From: an uncultured Collinsella sp.
Lineage (GTDB): Bacteria > Actinomycetota > Coriobacteriia > Coriobacteriales > Coriobacteriaceae
NCBI GenBank assembly: GCA_900541695.1
Contig: UQKL01000008.1
Location: forward strand, 1-64,000
Direction: 5' to 3'
DNA: 64,000 bases
Positions within the stretch are counted from its first letter, which is position 1. Each line of letters opens with the position of its first letter. Below the pieces are notes generated by a model. It saw only the letters and a list, made by a program, of their open reading frames with translations, was not told the DNA's origin and searched no databases. Shown piece after piece: positions 7,798-15,982 of this stretch. The position numbers were made by a program, and so were the translations under genes.

Positions 7798-7842
7798 CTC
7801 GTAAAGCGGGGGTCACCGGTTCGAGCCCGGTCGCTGGCTCCA
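7798..7842 (+). other. Attachment site (attR) made of the 3' half of a tRNA gene
   Basis: The stretch reads as anticodon loop CTCGTAA, 3' stem and variable loop, a T arm (ACCGG TTCGAGC CCGGT), acceptor strand CGCTGGC, discriminator T and an encoded CCA. The 5' side cannot pair with it, so there is no whole tRNA here. Tyrosine integrases often recombine at the anticodon loop or T arm, leaving such a fragment. The loop would give anticodon CGT (threonine). The intact copy should stand at the far left end of the element. Confidence 0.8.
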
Positions 7843-7854
7843 TTGCACAAGACA

Positions 7855-7876
7855 GCCGCCTTCGGGCGGCTTTTTT
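7855..7876 (+). terminator. Terminator of the interrupted tRNA transcription unit
   Basis: GCCGCC TTCG GGCGGC followed by TTTTTT, 12 bases after the tRNA fragment's CCA. It marks the start of the original chromosome. Confidence 0.9.
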
Positions 7877-7946
7877 GTTGTCGATTTCGGGCGCGCATCC
7901 GCCAATCCAAGCACAACGCCGCCGGAAACTCTCCTACTCAACAAAA

Positions 7947-7990
7947 GCCCCGCCAACCGCAATCCCCAAAGGAACCGCGTTCAGCGGGGC
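7947..7990 (-). terminator. Probable terminator of the YhcH-family gene
   Basis: GCCCCGC and GCGGGGC pair across about 30 bases; on the minus strand the right-hand arm is followed by TTTTGTTG. The long loop makes it less certain. Confidence 0.5.
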
Positions 7991-8050
7991 CCAAGCGAGC
8001 TCCCCCAAGGGATAACGCTCGCAGCACGAACAGCTCAGCCGAGCAGCGCG

Positions 8051-8524
8051 CTACTCCTCCCAGTAAGCATCTGCAAGCAGCTTAAAGCAAATCTTCTTGA
8101 CCGGCTGCGCGCCATCGCCCTGGAACTCGAGCGTGGGCATGTGAGGCTCGCCGGCAACAAACAGCGCAAACTTGTCGTCAGCAAGATCGCCGGCGATCGA
8201 GGCGTCGGAATCGACCAGATCGTAGTCGTCCTTCTCGTCGAACTCCTGGACCAGCGTCAGGCTGCCCGTGGCAACCTTAAAGGCCTCGCGACCCTCGACG
8301 TCGATCTGCAGGTCGTGATAGCGCTGATGCGTCTCATAGTGAGCCTCGGCTTCGGGACGCGTCGTGGGAGCCATGACGTTCGCAAAGACCTTGTCGCCCA
8401 GAATCGGATGGCTGCCGACCTCGAGCTTCGCCGGATCGTTCTCCTCGAGCCAATCGATCAGCACGTCGAGGCCCTTGAGCATTCCACGGTACTCCTCGAT
8501 ATCGCCCAATGCACCGTAAATCAT
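8051..8524 (-). CDS. YhcH/YjgK/YiaL (NanQ-like) family protein
   Basis: 157 residues, matching the cupin-like YhcH/YjgK/YiaL family, whose member NanQ in E. coli is a sialic acid anomerase; others sit in sugar operons with unproved roles. Typical features are HQRYHDLQIDVEG (metal-binding His region, about residues 66-78) and GEPHMPTLEF near the C-terminus. ATG 8524 has GAGGGG six bases upstream. It lies downstream of the kinase gene in the amino sugar locus, with a nagA relic in the 200-base gap, so an anomerase role on an amino sugar is inferred. Confidence 0.85.
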   Translation of the reverse strand: MIYGALGDIEEYRGMLKGLDVLIDWLEENDPAKLEVGSHPILGDKVFANVMAPTTRPEAEAHYETHQRYHDLQIDVEGREAFKVATGSLTLVQEFDEKDDYDLVDSDASIAGDLADDKFALFVAGEPHMPTLEFQGDGAQPVKKICFKLLADAYWEE

Positions 8525-8556
8525 CTAAATCCCCTCTCGGATCGTTTCTTTGGCGG

Positions 8557-8688
8557 CTACTCGGCAAACGCATTACCGACGCTGTTGCCACCCACATGCG
8601 TCTCGACCAGGGTAAGGTCGGGATTGAACACGACAGTGTCGGCGTCGCGCCCCGGCATAATGCTACTGCACTTGTCGTCGACATGAGC
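8557..8688 (-). pseudogene. Relic of a second nagA (C-terminal 43 codons)
   Basis: Read on the minus strand, 8688 to 8557 encodes AHVDDKCSSIMPGRDADTVV... ending ...GGNSVGNAFAE and a stop. By eye, 32 of 43 residues equal the end of the intact NagA at 11415-12584 (AHIEDKCGSIMPGRDAD...). No start or upstream part is present. It is therefore the tail left after loss of a nagA paralogue between the kinase and YhcH genes. Confidence 0.85.
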
Positions 8689-8721
8689 TAGCAACCGATG
8701 CCGGGGCCGCAGCACAAGCTC

Positions 8722-9657
8722 CTACAGCTCGGTCACGACAACGCCGTTGTAAACCTCGTCCCAACGATCCATAACCAAGTGGCCAGTCATGGGATCCATG
8801 GCATTGAGCTTGCCGCAGGTGTTGGCGGTACGCAGCACCGTCTCGTCGTCGGCGCCGGCAGCAATCGCATGTGCGAAGCCGGCAATGGTCGAATCGCCAG
8901 AGCCCGTAGCGTTAACGGCGGGGATATCGGGCGTCTTGGCGCGGAACGCACGGCCGTTATGGAAACCAACGGAGCCGGCAGCGCCCATGGATACGACGAC
9001 CCAGGGGATATCGGAGAAGCGGGCGTCAGAGGCGAGCGCGGAACGGAGCTCGTCCACATCGTCGGTGGTAAAGCTCGTGCCCAGAAGGCCGTTGATCTCG
9101 GTCAGGTTAGGCTTGACCAGCTCAGGCTTGACCTCGGACTTGAGCGCAGCCTCGAGCGAGGCGCCCGAGGTATCAAGCAGCACCTTGGCGCCGGCGTTCT
9201 CAGCAATGCCCGTAATCTTGGCGTAGTAGTCCGCCTCGACGCCGCGGGGCAGCGAACCCGAGATGGTAACGACATCGGCCTTACTCGCAAGCTCGGCGAA
9301 CTTGGCGGTAAAGGCATCGAGTTCCTCGGGGGCAATCGTCGGGCCGCTCTCGAGCAACTCGGTCTGGTTGCCAGCATGAAGGATGTTGAGACAAATGCGA
9401 GTCTCGCCCTTGATGGGCACAAAATCATTCTTAATGCCGTTAGCATCCATGAGCTCGGCCATATAGGCGCCCATATGACCACCAAGCAAGCCGGTTGCCA
9501 CGACATCGTCGCCCAGCTGGCCCAGGACGCGGGCCACGTTGAGGCCCTTACCGCCGGCGGTCTTTTCGGGCGTCACGCGGTTGACGTCGTCGATAATGAG
9601 CTCATCGAGCTGATAGCGCGTATCGACGGACGGGTTCATCGTAACGGTGAGGATCAT
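8722..9657 (-). CDS. lacC: PfkB-family sugar-phosphate kinase (tagatose-6-P kinase / 1-PFK type)
   Basis: 311 residues. MNPSVDTRYQLDEL, GGKGLNVARVLGQLG and NATGSGDSTIAGF (catalytic Asp at the anion hole) are the LacC/FruK signatures. In this locus the most sensible job is phosphorylation of tagatose 6-phosphate, the product of AgaS, to the 1,6-bisphosphate; 1-phosphofructokinase cannot be excluded from sequence. ATG 9657 has AAGGAG at good spacing; the frame extends further up but without a site. No tagatose-bisphosphate aldolase gene is in the window. Confidence 0.85.
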   Translation of the reverse strand: MILTVTMNPSVDTRYQLDELIIDDVNRVTPEKTAGGKGLNVARVLGQLGDDVVATGLLGGHMGAYMAELMDANGIKNDFVPIKGETRICLNILHAGNQTELLESGPTIAPEELDAFTAKFAELASKADVVTISGSLPRGVEADYYAKITGIAENAGAKVLLDTSGASLEAALKSEVKPELVKPNLTEINGLLGTSFTTDDVDELRSALASDARFSDIPWVVVSMGAAGSVGFHNGRAFRAKTPDIPAVNATGSGDSTIAGFAHAIAAGADDETVLRTANTCGKLNAMDPMTGHLVMDRWDEVYNGVVVTEL

Positions 9658-9716
9658 TTCTAGCTCCTTATCTCGCAGGCTCCTTATGCCTTGCAAAACG
9701 AATTGGCTACATGCGA

Positions 9717-10598
9717 CTACAGAATCTCGATTGTGAACGAGCGCACGATGGTTTCTTTGGGCTTGGCGATAAGGCAGCCGCGCTTGTGCTCAAGCACGTC
9801 GTCCTCATCGGAGCAGGTCGAAAGACCGCCCCAGGGCTCAACTGCCACAAAATCACCCTCGGGCTTGCTCCACACAATGAGGTACGGGAAGCCCTCAAAG
9901 CTCAGGCGAACACCCTTGTCCTCGCCCTTTTTGGAAAGCGTGACCTGACGGCTCTCGAGCACGTCAAAGATGGTCTCCGCAAAATCGAAGAGCTCATGTG
10001 ACAGAGGCAGCGTCTTTCCCACCATGGGGTTCTTGGAGCGGTTGGTCACGTCAATCAAGCCAGTCGAGGGGACGGCAGTGCAAAGCTCAGCAGCCTCGTC
10101 TTTCTCAAAACGCAACTCGTAGTCCGTATAGGCCTCGCCCTCATCGAGCGGGCACCTAAAGCCGGGGTGTCCACCGATAAAGAAAGGCATGTCCTCGGTG
10201 CCCTCGTTGGTAACCTCATAGGAGACGCGCACGGCGGCGTCCTCGAGCGTATAGCGGGCGACAAGCTTAAACGGATACGGATAATCGCTCAGCAGCGCGG
10301 CGTTATCCTCCGAAGCCAGGCACATCGCCAGCTCGTTCTCGCTCTGGCTCAGCAGCTTCCACTCCTGTTTGCGCGCAAACCCATGGCGGGCGAGCTTCAC
10401 ATGATGTCCGGCAAACGTCATGGCGCTGTTATCGCGCAAACCTCCGCAAATCGGGAAGCAAATCGGTGCCTGGCCGGACCACACGGCGGGATCGCCCTGC
10501 CACAAGTACTCGCGACCTCCAGCCTCAATCGAGGTAAACGAACCACCGGCCGTGGAGACCTTGATAGAAATCGAATCGTTGGAGAGAGCGTATTCCAT
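9717..10598 (-). CDS. Aldose 1-epimerase-like protein (LacX type)
   Basis: 293 residues. GGSFTSIEAGGREYLWQGDP at the N-terminus and a His in GGHPGFRCPLDEGEAYTDY are typical of the LacX branch of galactose mutarotases. It probably interconverts anomers of a sugar or sugar phosphate. ATG 10598 follows AAAGGATGG. It lies 60 bases upstream of the kinase gene on the same strand, so the two are likely cotranscribed. It diverges from the flavodoxin gene. Confidence 0.85.
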   Translation of the reverse strand: MEYALSNDSISIKVSTAGGSFTSIEAGGREYLWQGDPAVWSGQAPICFPICGGLRDNSAMTFAGHHVKLARHGFARKQEWKLLSQSENELAMCLASEDNAALLSDYPYPFKLVARYTLEDAAVRVSYEVTNEGTEDMPFFIGGHPGFRCPLDEGEAYTDYELRFEKDEAAELCTAVPSTGLIDVTNRSKNPMVGKTLPLSHELFDFAETIFDVLESRQVTLSKKGEDKGVRLSFEGFPYLIVWSKPEGDFVAVEPWGGLSTCSDEDDVLEHKRGCLIAKPKETIVRSFTIEIL

Positions 10599-10754
10599 TG
10601 TCCATCCTTTCGAACAACTGCTTTTTGCTCGCAAGAACCCGTCTCGGCCCTGACCAAAGGACAAACCCGCACGTTCATCGATGCGTCCGGTTTCCCAGCC
10701 ATGCAACGGGGTACCATACAGACATTGATGCAATTACAGCTGAAAGGCCTTCTT

Positions 10755-11339
10755 ATGCGAACCATCATCCTTTATGCCTCACACCACCACGGCAATACGA
10801 AAAAGCTCGTGGACGCCATCGTCGAGGCGCACCCCGAGATCGATACCCTCGACGTGAAGTCACTCGGTAAAAACGAGTACCCCGACCTGCACGAATACCA
10901 TCTGATCGGTGTCGCCACGGGCATCTATTACTCCGAGATCGACAAAGATATGGCGCGCGTGCTCACGAACGTGCTGCAGCCGCAGGACAAGGTGTTTGGC
11001 CTTATGACCTACGGTGGCAAAAACAAGTGGTACGGCAAGGATATCGATGGCATCTGCCGCATGAGGCAGGCCATCTTTATGGGCGTCTACGGCTGTCCCG
11101 GCTTTGATACGTGGGGGCCGTTCAAACTCACCGGCGGCGTCCAGAAGGGACACCCGACCGCTGAGGAAATTAAGGGCGCCGTCGACTTCTTCGACAAGAT
11201 CGAAGACGAGTATGGCGACATCATCGTCGAAGAGTACGCCAAGCGCGAGAAGCGTCTAGCATACGAAAAGGAGCATCCCGCGGGGGGTCTTGTGGCCGGC
11301 GTCAAGCGCACGGCAAAGAAGATCGTTAACAAGCTGTAA
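10755..11339 (+). CDS. Flavodoxin-family protein
   Basis: 194 residues. The N-terminus RTIILYASHHHGNTKKLVDAI is the FMN phosphate-binding loop of flavodoxin-like proteins, with HHHGNT in place of the usual TxTGNT. The glycine-rich YGGKNKWYGKDI region would contact the flavin. The C-terminal 40 residues are basic (KREKRLAYEKEH...KRTAKKIVNKL) and longer than in simple flavodoxins. The ATG at 10755 follows AAAGG. It is the only rightward gene in the sugar locus and its link to it is unclear. Confidence 0.8.
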   Translation: MRTIILYASHHHGNTKKLVDAIVEAHPEIDTLDVKSLGKNEYPDLHEYHLIGVATGIYYSEIDKDMARVLTNVLQPQDKVFGLMTYGGKNKWYGKDIDGICRMRQAIFMGVYGCPGFDTWGPFKLTGGVQKGHPTAEEIKGAVDFFDKIEDEYGDIIVEEYAKREKRLAYEKEHPAGGLVAGVKRTAKKIVNKL

Positions 11340-11372
11340 CTGTTAAGGTGCTTTTGAGCGTTTAACCCATAC

Positions 11373-11407
11373 GGCGGGTCCGAGCAGATTCGGGCCCGCC
11401 GTCTTTT
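11373..11407 (+). terminator. Terminator between flavodoxin and nagA
   Basis: GGCGGGTCCGA and TCGGGCCCGCC pair with one mismatch and are followed by TCTTTTTCT. It serves the rightward flavodoxin gene and abuts the end of the converging nagA. Confidence 0.85.
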
Positions 11408-11414
11408 TCTATCG

Positions 11415-12584
11415 TTAATCGGTAAAGGCGTTGCCGACGCTCTGGCCGCCAACATACGTCTCGACGAGGGTGAGCTCATGGTCGAACACGACAAAGTCGG
11501 CGTCGCGACCCGGCATGATGCTGCCGCACTTATCCTCGATGTGCGCAGAGCGAGCCGGCACCTCGGTTGCCATGCGAATGGCGATATCAGCGCTGGCGAT
11601 GCCCCAATCGACAATGTTCTTGACGCCCTGGGCAAGCGTGAGCACCGAGCCGGCAATGCTTTTGCCGTCGGCGAGCCAGCACAGGTTGTCCTTCATGATG
11701 ACGTCCATGCCACCACTGGTGTAGCTGCCCTCGGGCATGCCGCCGCAGCCCAGGCAGTCGGTGATGAGCACCGTGTGCTGCCAGCCCTTTGCCTGCAGCA
11801 GTGCCTTGATGGCGGCAGGGTTTACGTGCTTGCCGTCACAGATGATCTCGGCGTAGGTCTCGGGCGTGGACATGGCAGCACCCACGACACCGGGCTCACG
11901 GTGATGCAGACCGCGCTGGCCGTTATAGGTATGCGTAAAGCAGCTGGCACCGGCATTGATAGCGGCGATGCACTCATCGTAGGTGGCGTCGGAGTGACCG
12001 ATGCTGGTCACCACGCCCTTGGCGTTCAGAGCAGCCGCATAAGCAGCGGCACCGTCGCGCTCGGCGGCCATGGCGCTCTTAACGATGCGACCGCCCGCAG
12101 CCTCCTGCCACTGGTCGAAAACCTCCTCGGAGGGGTCAATCAGGTAAGCGGGGTTCTGCGCGCCCACGTGCTTCATGGTAAAGAAGGGGCCCTCCAGGTA
12201 GATGCCCTGAATGCGGGCACCGCAGAAGTCGGGGCCGCGACCCTCGTCCGCCTGAGCGATGGCGGCGCAGGCATCCTTGATCTGTTCGACGCCATCGGTG
12301 AACGTCGTGGGCAGCCAGCTGGTGGTACCGCGACGGGCGAGCTCGGTTGAGCTGATATCGATGCCCTCGGGATCGTTATCGGTAGTTGAGTGGTTGTAGA
12401 AGCCATGGATGTGAGTATCGACCATACCCGGTGCGATCCACGATCCCGTGTAGTCCTTAATCTCGCAAGAGGGCTCGTCGGCCTGCCAGGCGCCAAAAAC
12501 GCCATCCTCGACCATAAGATAGCCGCCCAGTTGCGGGCCTGCCGGCAAGAAGAACTTGTCAGCCTTAATTGCGTACGTGCTCAT
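11415..12584 (-). CDS. nagA: N-acetylglucosamine/galactosamine-6-phosphate deacetylase
   Basis: 389 residues, amidohydrolase fold. Visible active-site parts are HIHGFYNHSTTD, YLEGPFF (metal Glu), SIGHSDATYDE (His), SCFTHTYN and the catalytic Asp in LITDCLGCGG. It removes the acetyl group from GlcNAc-6-P or GalNAc-6-P; the context with AgaS and a mannose-family PTS favours GalNAc-6-P. ATG 12584 is set by GAGGAG; a GTG two codons upstream is possible. A 43-codon relic of a second copy lies at 8557-8688. Confidence 0.93.
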   Translation of the reverse strand: MSTYAIKADKFFLPAGPQLGGYLMVEDGVFGAWQADEPSCEIKDYTGSWIAPGMVDTHIHGFYNHSTTDNDPEGIDISSTELARRGTTSWLPTTFTDGVEQIKDACAAIAQADEGRGPDFCGARIQGIYLEGPFFTMKHVGAQNPAYLIDPSEEVFDQWQEAAGGRIVKSAMAAERDGAAAYAAALNAKGVVTSIGHSDATYDECIAAINAGASCFTHTYNGQRGLHHREPGVVGAAMSTPETYAEIICDGKHVNPAAIKALLQAKGWQHTVLITDCLGCGGMPEGSYTSGGMDVIMKDNLCWLADGKSIAGSVLTLAQGVKNIVDWGIASADIAIRMATEVPARSAHIEDKCGSIMPGRDADFVVFDHELTLVETYVGGQSVGNAFTD

Positions 12585-12648
12585 ATGCACTCCTCGCTTC
12601 TAAAGCAGTTGACTGTGGTAATGCTTATACCCAGCTCACGTAAAACAA

Positions 12649-12684
12649 AAAGCGCCCGCCCGCCGTTATGAGCGGACGGGCGCC
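12649..12684 (-). terminator. Terminator of agaS
   Basis: On the minus strand GGGCGCCCGTCCGCTC pairs with the GGCGGGCGGGCGCT side and is followed by TTTTTGTTTT. It separates agaS from nagA, so nagA probably has its own promoter. Confidence 0.85.
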
Positions 12685-12701
12685 CTTACAGGGGGACGCG
12701 A

Positions 12702-13868
12702 TTAAGCGGTGAAGGGGTGAATCGTCACGCCCTTAACCACGCGGTTGACCGTGCCGGTGGGGCTCGGCGTATCGGGCGTGTTGCCCACGCGGACGGAGTT
12801 GAGCAGGCTGATAGCCTGGGCAAACATCACGAACGGCAGAGCAAGGTAACCCTCGGGAAGTGCCTCGTAGCCCTTAAAGGTGAAGGACTCACCCTCATAG
12901 ACGGTGGCACCTTCCTGCTGAACGGCGATGGTGTGCTGAGCGATCTCGTCGCCACCGATCTCGTTGAGGATGTCGATGTCGTACTGACGGGTGTAGGCGT
13001 CGTTGTTGACGAACACGAAGACGAGCGTCTTATCGTCGACGAAGGACTTAGGTCCGTGACGATAGCCCATGGAGGTGTCGTAGGAAGTAGCGACCAGACC
13101 GTGAGCGAGCTCGAGGATCTTGAGCTGGCTCTCCTGAGCAAGGCCACCGAAGGAGCCAGAACCCAAGTAGGTCACGCGGTTGAAATCGCCAGCCAGGTAA
13201 TCGGCGATCTCGGGCTCACGGGAGATGACCTCCTCGCCCATCTTGGCAATCGTCTCGACCCACTCGGCCTTCTGCTCGTCAGAGGCAGTGTCGAAAATAA
13301 GGGTGGAGAGCAGGGTCATGCAGGAATAAGAACCGGTCATGGCGAAGCCCTTGTCGTTGGCGCGCGGAATGAGCAGCGTCAGCGCATTGGGATCATCGGC
13401 AGACTCGACGGCAAGCTTGCCCTCGGGAGCGCAGGTGATGTTGAGGAACTTGACGTTGTGGACGAGCTCCTTGGCAACGGCAACGGCGGCAAGGCTCTCG
13501 GGGCTGTTGCCAGAGCGGGCAAAGGAAACCACGAGCGTGGGATCCTCGGCGCGCAGGAAGTCGCGCGGGGCGCTCACGATGTCGGTCGTGGCGATGGGCT
13601 TAAAGTCGTAGAGATCAGTGTTGCCAGCGTGACGCAGGTACGGGGCGCAGGTATCGCCAACGTAGTCGGACGTACCGGCACCGGTGAAGACAACGGACAG
13701 ACGACCCTCGCCCATAGCGCGAGCCTCGGCCAGGAAGGCCTCGATGGCCTCCTTGTTCTCGCGATAGATGTTGAGCGTATCGCGCCAAAGCTCGGGCTGC
13801 TGAGCAATCTCGGCCGTGGTGATCTGGGCGCCGAGCTCGGTGAGCTCCTCGACACTCTTCTCGAACAT
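12702..13868 (-). CDS. agaS: AgaS-type SIS-domain galactosamine-6-phosphate deaminase/isomerase
   Basis: 388 residues with two SIS domains; GAGTSDYVGD (about residues 63-72) and SFARSGNSPES (about 116-126) are sugar-phosphate binding loops. AgaS converts galactosamine 6-phosphate to tagatose 6-phosphate and ammonia. ATG 13868 follows GAGAGAGG. A palindromic CTGGTAGTAACCAG site lies 62 bases upstream, so the HutC-type regulator encoded just upstream probably controls it. Neighbours supply the deacetylase, kinase and transporter of the same pathway. Confidence 0.9.
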   Translation of the reverse strand: MFEKSVEELTELGAQITTAEIAQQPELWRDTLNIYRENKEAIEAFLAEARAMGEGRLSVVFTGAGTSDYVGDTCAPYLRHAGNTDLYDFKPIATTDIVSAPRDFLRAEDPTLVVSFARSGNSPESLAAVAVAKELVHNVKFLNITCAPEGKLAVESADDPNALTLLIPRANDKGFAMTGSYSCMTLLSTLIFDTASDEQKAEWVETIAKMGEEVISREPEIADYLAGDFNRVTYLGSGSFGGLAQESQLKILELAHGLVATSYDTSMGYRHGPKSFVDDKTLVFVFVNNDAYTRQYDIDILNEIGGDEIAQHTIAVQQEGATVYEGESFTFKGYEALPEGYLALPFVMFAQAISLLNSVRVGNTPDTPSPTGTVNRVVKGVTIHPFTA

Positions 13869-13929
13869 TTCTAATACCTCTCTCTAGAAGTAATCCTCTG
13901 ACGTGCAATTATACACTTCGGTTGGTTAT

Positions 13930-13943
13930 CTGGTAGTAACCAG
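13930..13943. promoter_or_regulatory. Probable operator of the GntR/HutC regulator at agaS
   Basis: CTGGT AGTA ACCAG is a perfect palindrome around four bases, between the regulator gene and agaS. The same 13 bases recur at 18223-18235 in front of the PTS genes. HutC/NagR-type regulators bind such TGGT...ACCA palindromes. Confidence 0.75.
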
Positions 13944-13982
13944 TTAAATGCAAAGAATCACCATATGGAAACGATGCGAGCA

Positions 13983-14714
13983 CTAGTTACTGCGCTGGTG
14001 GTAAACCTTGTATTTAAACTGATCGGCACGAGCAACCGAGAGTGTGTACTCCACTACCTCGTTTGACTCGTTATACGTAGTCCTGACCAAATCGAGCACA
14101 GGCGAGCCCTCGACAATTCCCAAAAGGTGGGCATCGGTGGGACGGGCTATGCTCGCATAGAACTCCTCTTCGGCCACGCGAATCTTTTGCTGAAAGTCCT
14201 GCTCAATCACATCGTAAAGCGGCTTACGCTCCAGCAGCGGTCGCTTTAGGGACAGAAATTGACGAACCGGTAGATAGCTGCGTTCGACCATCATGGGCAT
14301 GTTGTCGGCAGAGCGAAGACGCTTGAGCTTAAAAATGCGATCACCGATGCGCAATCCCATATGCTCGGCCAGATTCTTATCGGCCTCCATCTCGCAAAAC
14401 TCGAGAATCGTGGTCTCGGGTTCTCGACCCATCGCGCGCATCTGCTCGGTAAAGCTGTAGGACTGCATAAGATTGGTTGCTTTTGCCGAACGGTCGGTCA
14501 CAAAGGTACCGCGACCGTGCTGCCGAACCACCAGTCCTAAACGCTCCAGTTCCTGCAGAGCCAGGCGTACCGTAGTGCGCGAGAGACCATAGCGCTCCGA
14601 AAGTTCGCGCTCGGAAGGAATCATGTCACCGGCGCGATATTCATGGTCAATCTTTTCGGTCAGAATATCGACCAGCTGATCGTACAGCGGTTGCTTACGC
14701 GCTCCGATCGCCAT
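13983..14714 (-). CDS. GntR family, HutC-type transcriptional regulator of the amino sugar locus
   Basis: 243 residues. The winged HTH is at about residues 8-75 (SERELSERYGLSRTTVRLALQELE), followed by a UTRA effector domain. Members such as NagR and AgaR2 respond to phosphorylated amino sugars. ATG 14714 follows GGGAGG. It stands between agaS and the PTS operon, and matching operator palindromes are upstream of both, so it likely represses the whole locus until GalNAc-6-P or a similar sugar appears. Confidence 0.92.
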   Translation of the reverse strand: MAIGARKQPLYDQLVDILTEKIDHEYRAGDMIPSERELSERYGLSRTTVRLALQELERLGLVVRQHGRGTFVTDRSAKATNLMQSYSFTEQMRAMGREPETTILEFCEMEADKNLAEHMGLRIGDRIFKLKRLRSADNMPMMVERSYLPVRQFLSLKRPLLERKPLYDVIEQDFQQKIRVAEEEFYASIARPTDAHLLGIVEGSPVLDLVRTTYNESNEVVEYTLSVARADQFKYKVYHQRSN

Positions 14715-14800
14715 CCTATCCTCCCTTTTGCTCGAATTCGGCTAACTACCTAGGGTGTTATGCATTATCTGTCTGCCACACCCGAATCATTAAGAAAACA

Positions 14801-14835
14801 AAAGCCGCGCGCTCTTTCGAGCACGCGGCTTTTAA
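14801..14835 (-). terminator. Terminator of the PTS operon
   Basis: AAAGCCGCGCGCTC and GAGCACGCGGCTTT pair with one mismatch around TTTC, with U-tracts on both sides. It lies between the end of the IID gene and the start of the regulator gene. Confidence 0.9.
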
Positions 14836-14899
14836 CATACACATGGCTTAAGGGGTCGGGGTGTGAGCCGCGTAGGGACACACCCCTCAAGCTAGAGCC

Positions 14900-15982
14900 T
14901 TACCAGATGCTCGGCCAGAGACCAAGCGGGCCAGCGCCCAGGATGCCAAGGACGAAGAGCAGGAGAATGCCCTTGGTCGGGGTCCAGCTGTGCTTAGCGA
15001 ACATGTAGTAAAGCAGCAGCGTAAGCATAAGCGGGACGAGCTTCGGGACGATGGTGTTGAGGGTGTCGGCAACAGAGAAGTTGACCGGATCCTCGGTAAC
15101 GGTGCCGTAGGTCACGGACTCCATGCCGTTACCCAGATCGGTGACGCCGCACTCGACAGCGTTGCCGTCGGCATCGGAAGCGGTAAGGGCGTTGCCGTCC
15201 TTATCGGTCATGGCGATGGTACCGGCCTCAGCGGTCTCGGTATCGATGCCCTCCATACCGGTGAAGTTCTCGGCCTCCTTCTCGGAGACGATCACGGTAG
15301 TAGCGGAGAGGCCACGGGTGGTGCCGTTGGGGATCTGGAGGTTGATCTGGGTGCCACCCATGGTGACGACCAGGCAACCGACGACGAAGACGCCCATGAT
15401 GGAAGCGGCACGCGTGAAGGCCTGCATGTTGGCGGTCAGAGCGTCAATAGCGCTGGTGCCAAGCTTGTAGGACCAGTTCATGAGCCAGAAGCGCAGAGCG
15501 AACTGGACGACGTTGAAGATCACCAGGAAGATGATCGGTGCAGCGGCGTTGCCGTTGATGGCCATGTTGGAGGTGATGCCGGCCGTGATAGGCACGAGCG
15601 TCAGCCAGAACAGGGCGTCACCGATACCACCGAGCGGGCCCATTGCGGCGACGCGGACGGCGCGGATCGTGGGGATGTCAACCTTGTTCTGCTCGAGCGA
15701 AAGCACGATGCCCATAACAAAGGTGACAAGGAACGGGTGGGTGTTGAAGAACTCCAGGTTGTGGCTCATGGAAGCCGCGAGGTCGTTCTTGTTGGTGTGG
15801 ATCTTCTCCAGACCGGGGATGATGGAGTAGAGCCAGCCAGCGGCCTGCATGCGCTCGTAGTTGAACGATGCCTGCAGGAAGCAGGAGCGCCAAGCCATCT
15901 TGTTGAGGGTCTTCTGGTCGAGCTGCGGAGCAGGAGTGAGATCCTCGTAGTGCTCCGGGATCACATACTCATTAGATGCCAT
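14900..15982 (-). CDS. PTS mannose/amino sugar family component IID with extra insert
   Basis: 360 residues, longer than usual IID (about 265-300). The N-terminal part (KMAWRSCFLQASFNYERMQAAGW, GPLGGIGDALFW) is classic IID. Between the membrane part and the last helices, about residues 195-295, is a hydrophilic insert rich in Thr, Asp and Glu (TETAEAGTIAMTDKDG). With IIC it forms the membrane channel for the sugar. ATG 15982 overlaps the end of IIC by 11 bases, typical of coupled translation. Confidence 0.92.
   Translation of the reverse strand: MASNEYVIPEHYEDLTPAPQLDQKTLNKMAWRSCFLQASFNYERMQAAGWLYSIIPGLEKIHTNKNDLAASMSHNLEFFNTHPFLVTFVMGIVLSLEQNKVDIPTIRAVRVAAMGPLGGIGDALFWLTLVPITAGITSNMAINGNAAAPIIFLVIFNVVQFALRFWLMNWSYKLGTSAIDALTANMQAFTRAASIMGVFVVGCLVVTMGGTQINLQIPNGTTRGLSATTVIVSEKEAENFTGMEGIDTETAEAGTIAMTDKDGNALTASDADGNAVECGVTDLGNGMESVTYGTVTEDPVNFSVADTLNTIVPKLVPLMLTLLLYYMFAKHSWTPTKGILLLFVLGILGAGPLGLWPSIW

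Larger units (their letters stand above)
1..7842. mobile_element. Right part of an integrative mobilizable or conjugative element
   Basis: The region carries relaxase, coupling protein, MobC, DnaB-like ATPase, excisionase-like and integrase genes, and ends at a tRNA 3' fragment (7798-7842). Several intergenic parts (5290-5480, 7570-7800) are much more AT-rich than the flanking chromosome. No type IV secretion channel genes are in view, so it could be either a mobilizable element or an ICE whose transfer genes lie left of position 1. The left boundary, expected at an intact copy of the tRNA, is outside the window. Confidence 0.88.

Noticed and set aside
7798..7842. A whole tRNA gene
   Set aside because: Only the 3' half is present; the sequence to the left cannot form the acceptor, D or anticodon stems with it.
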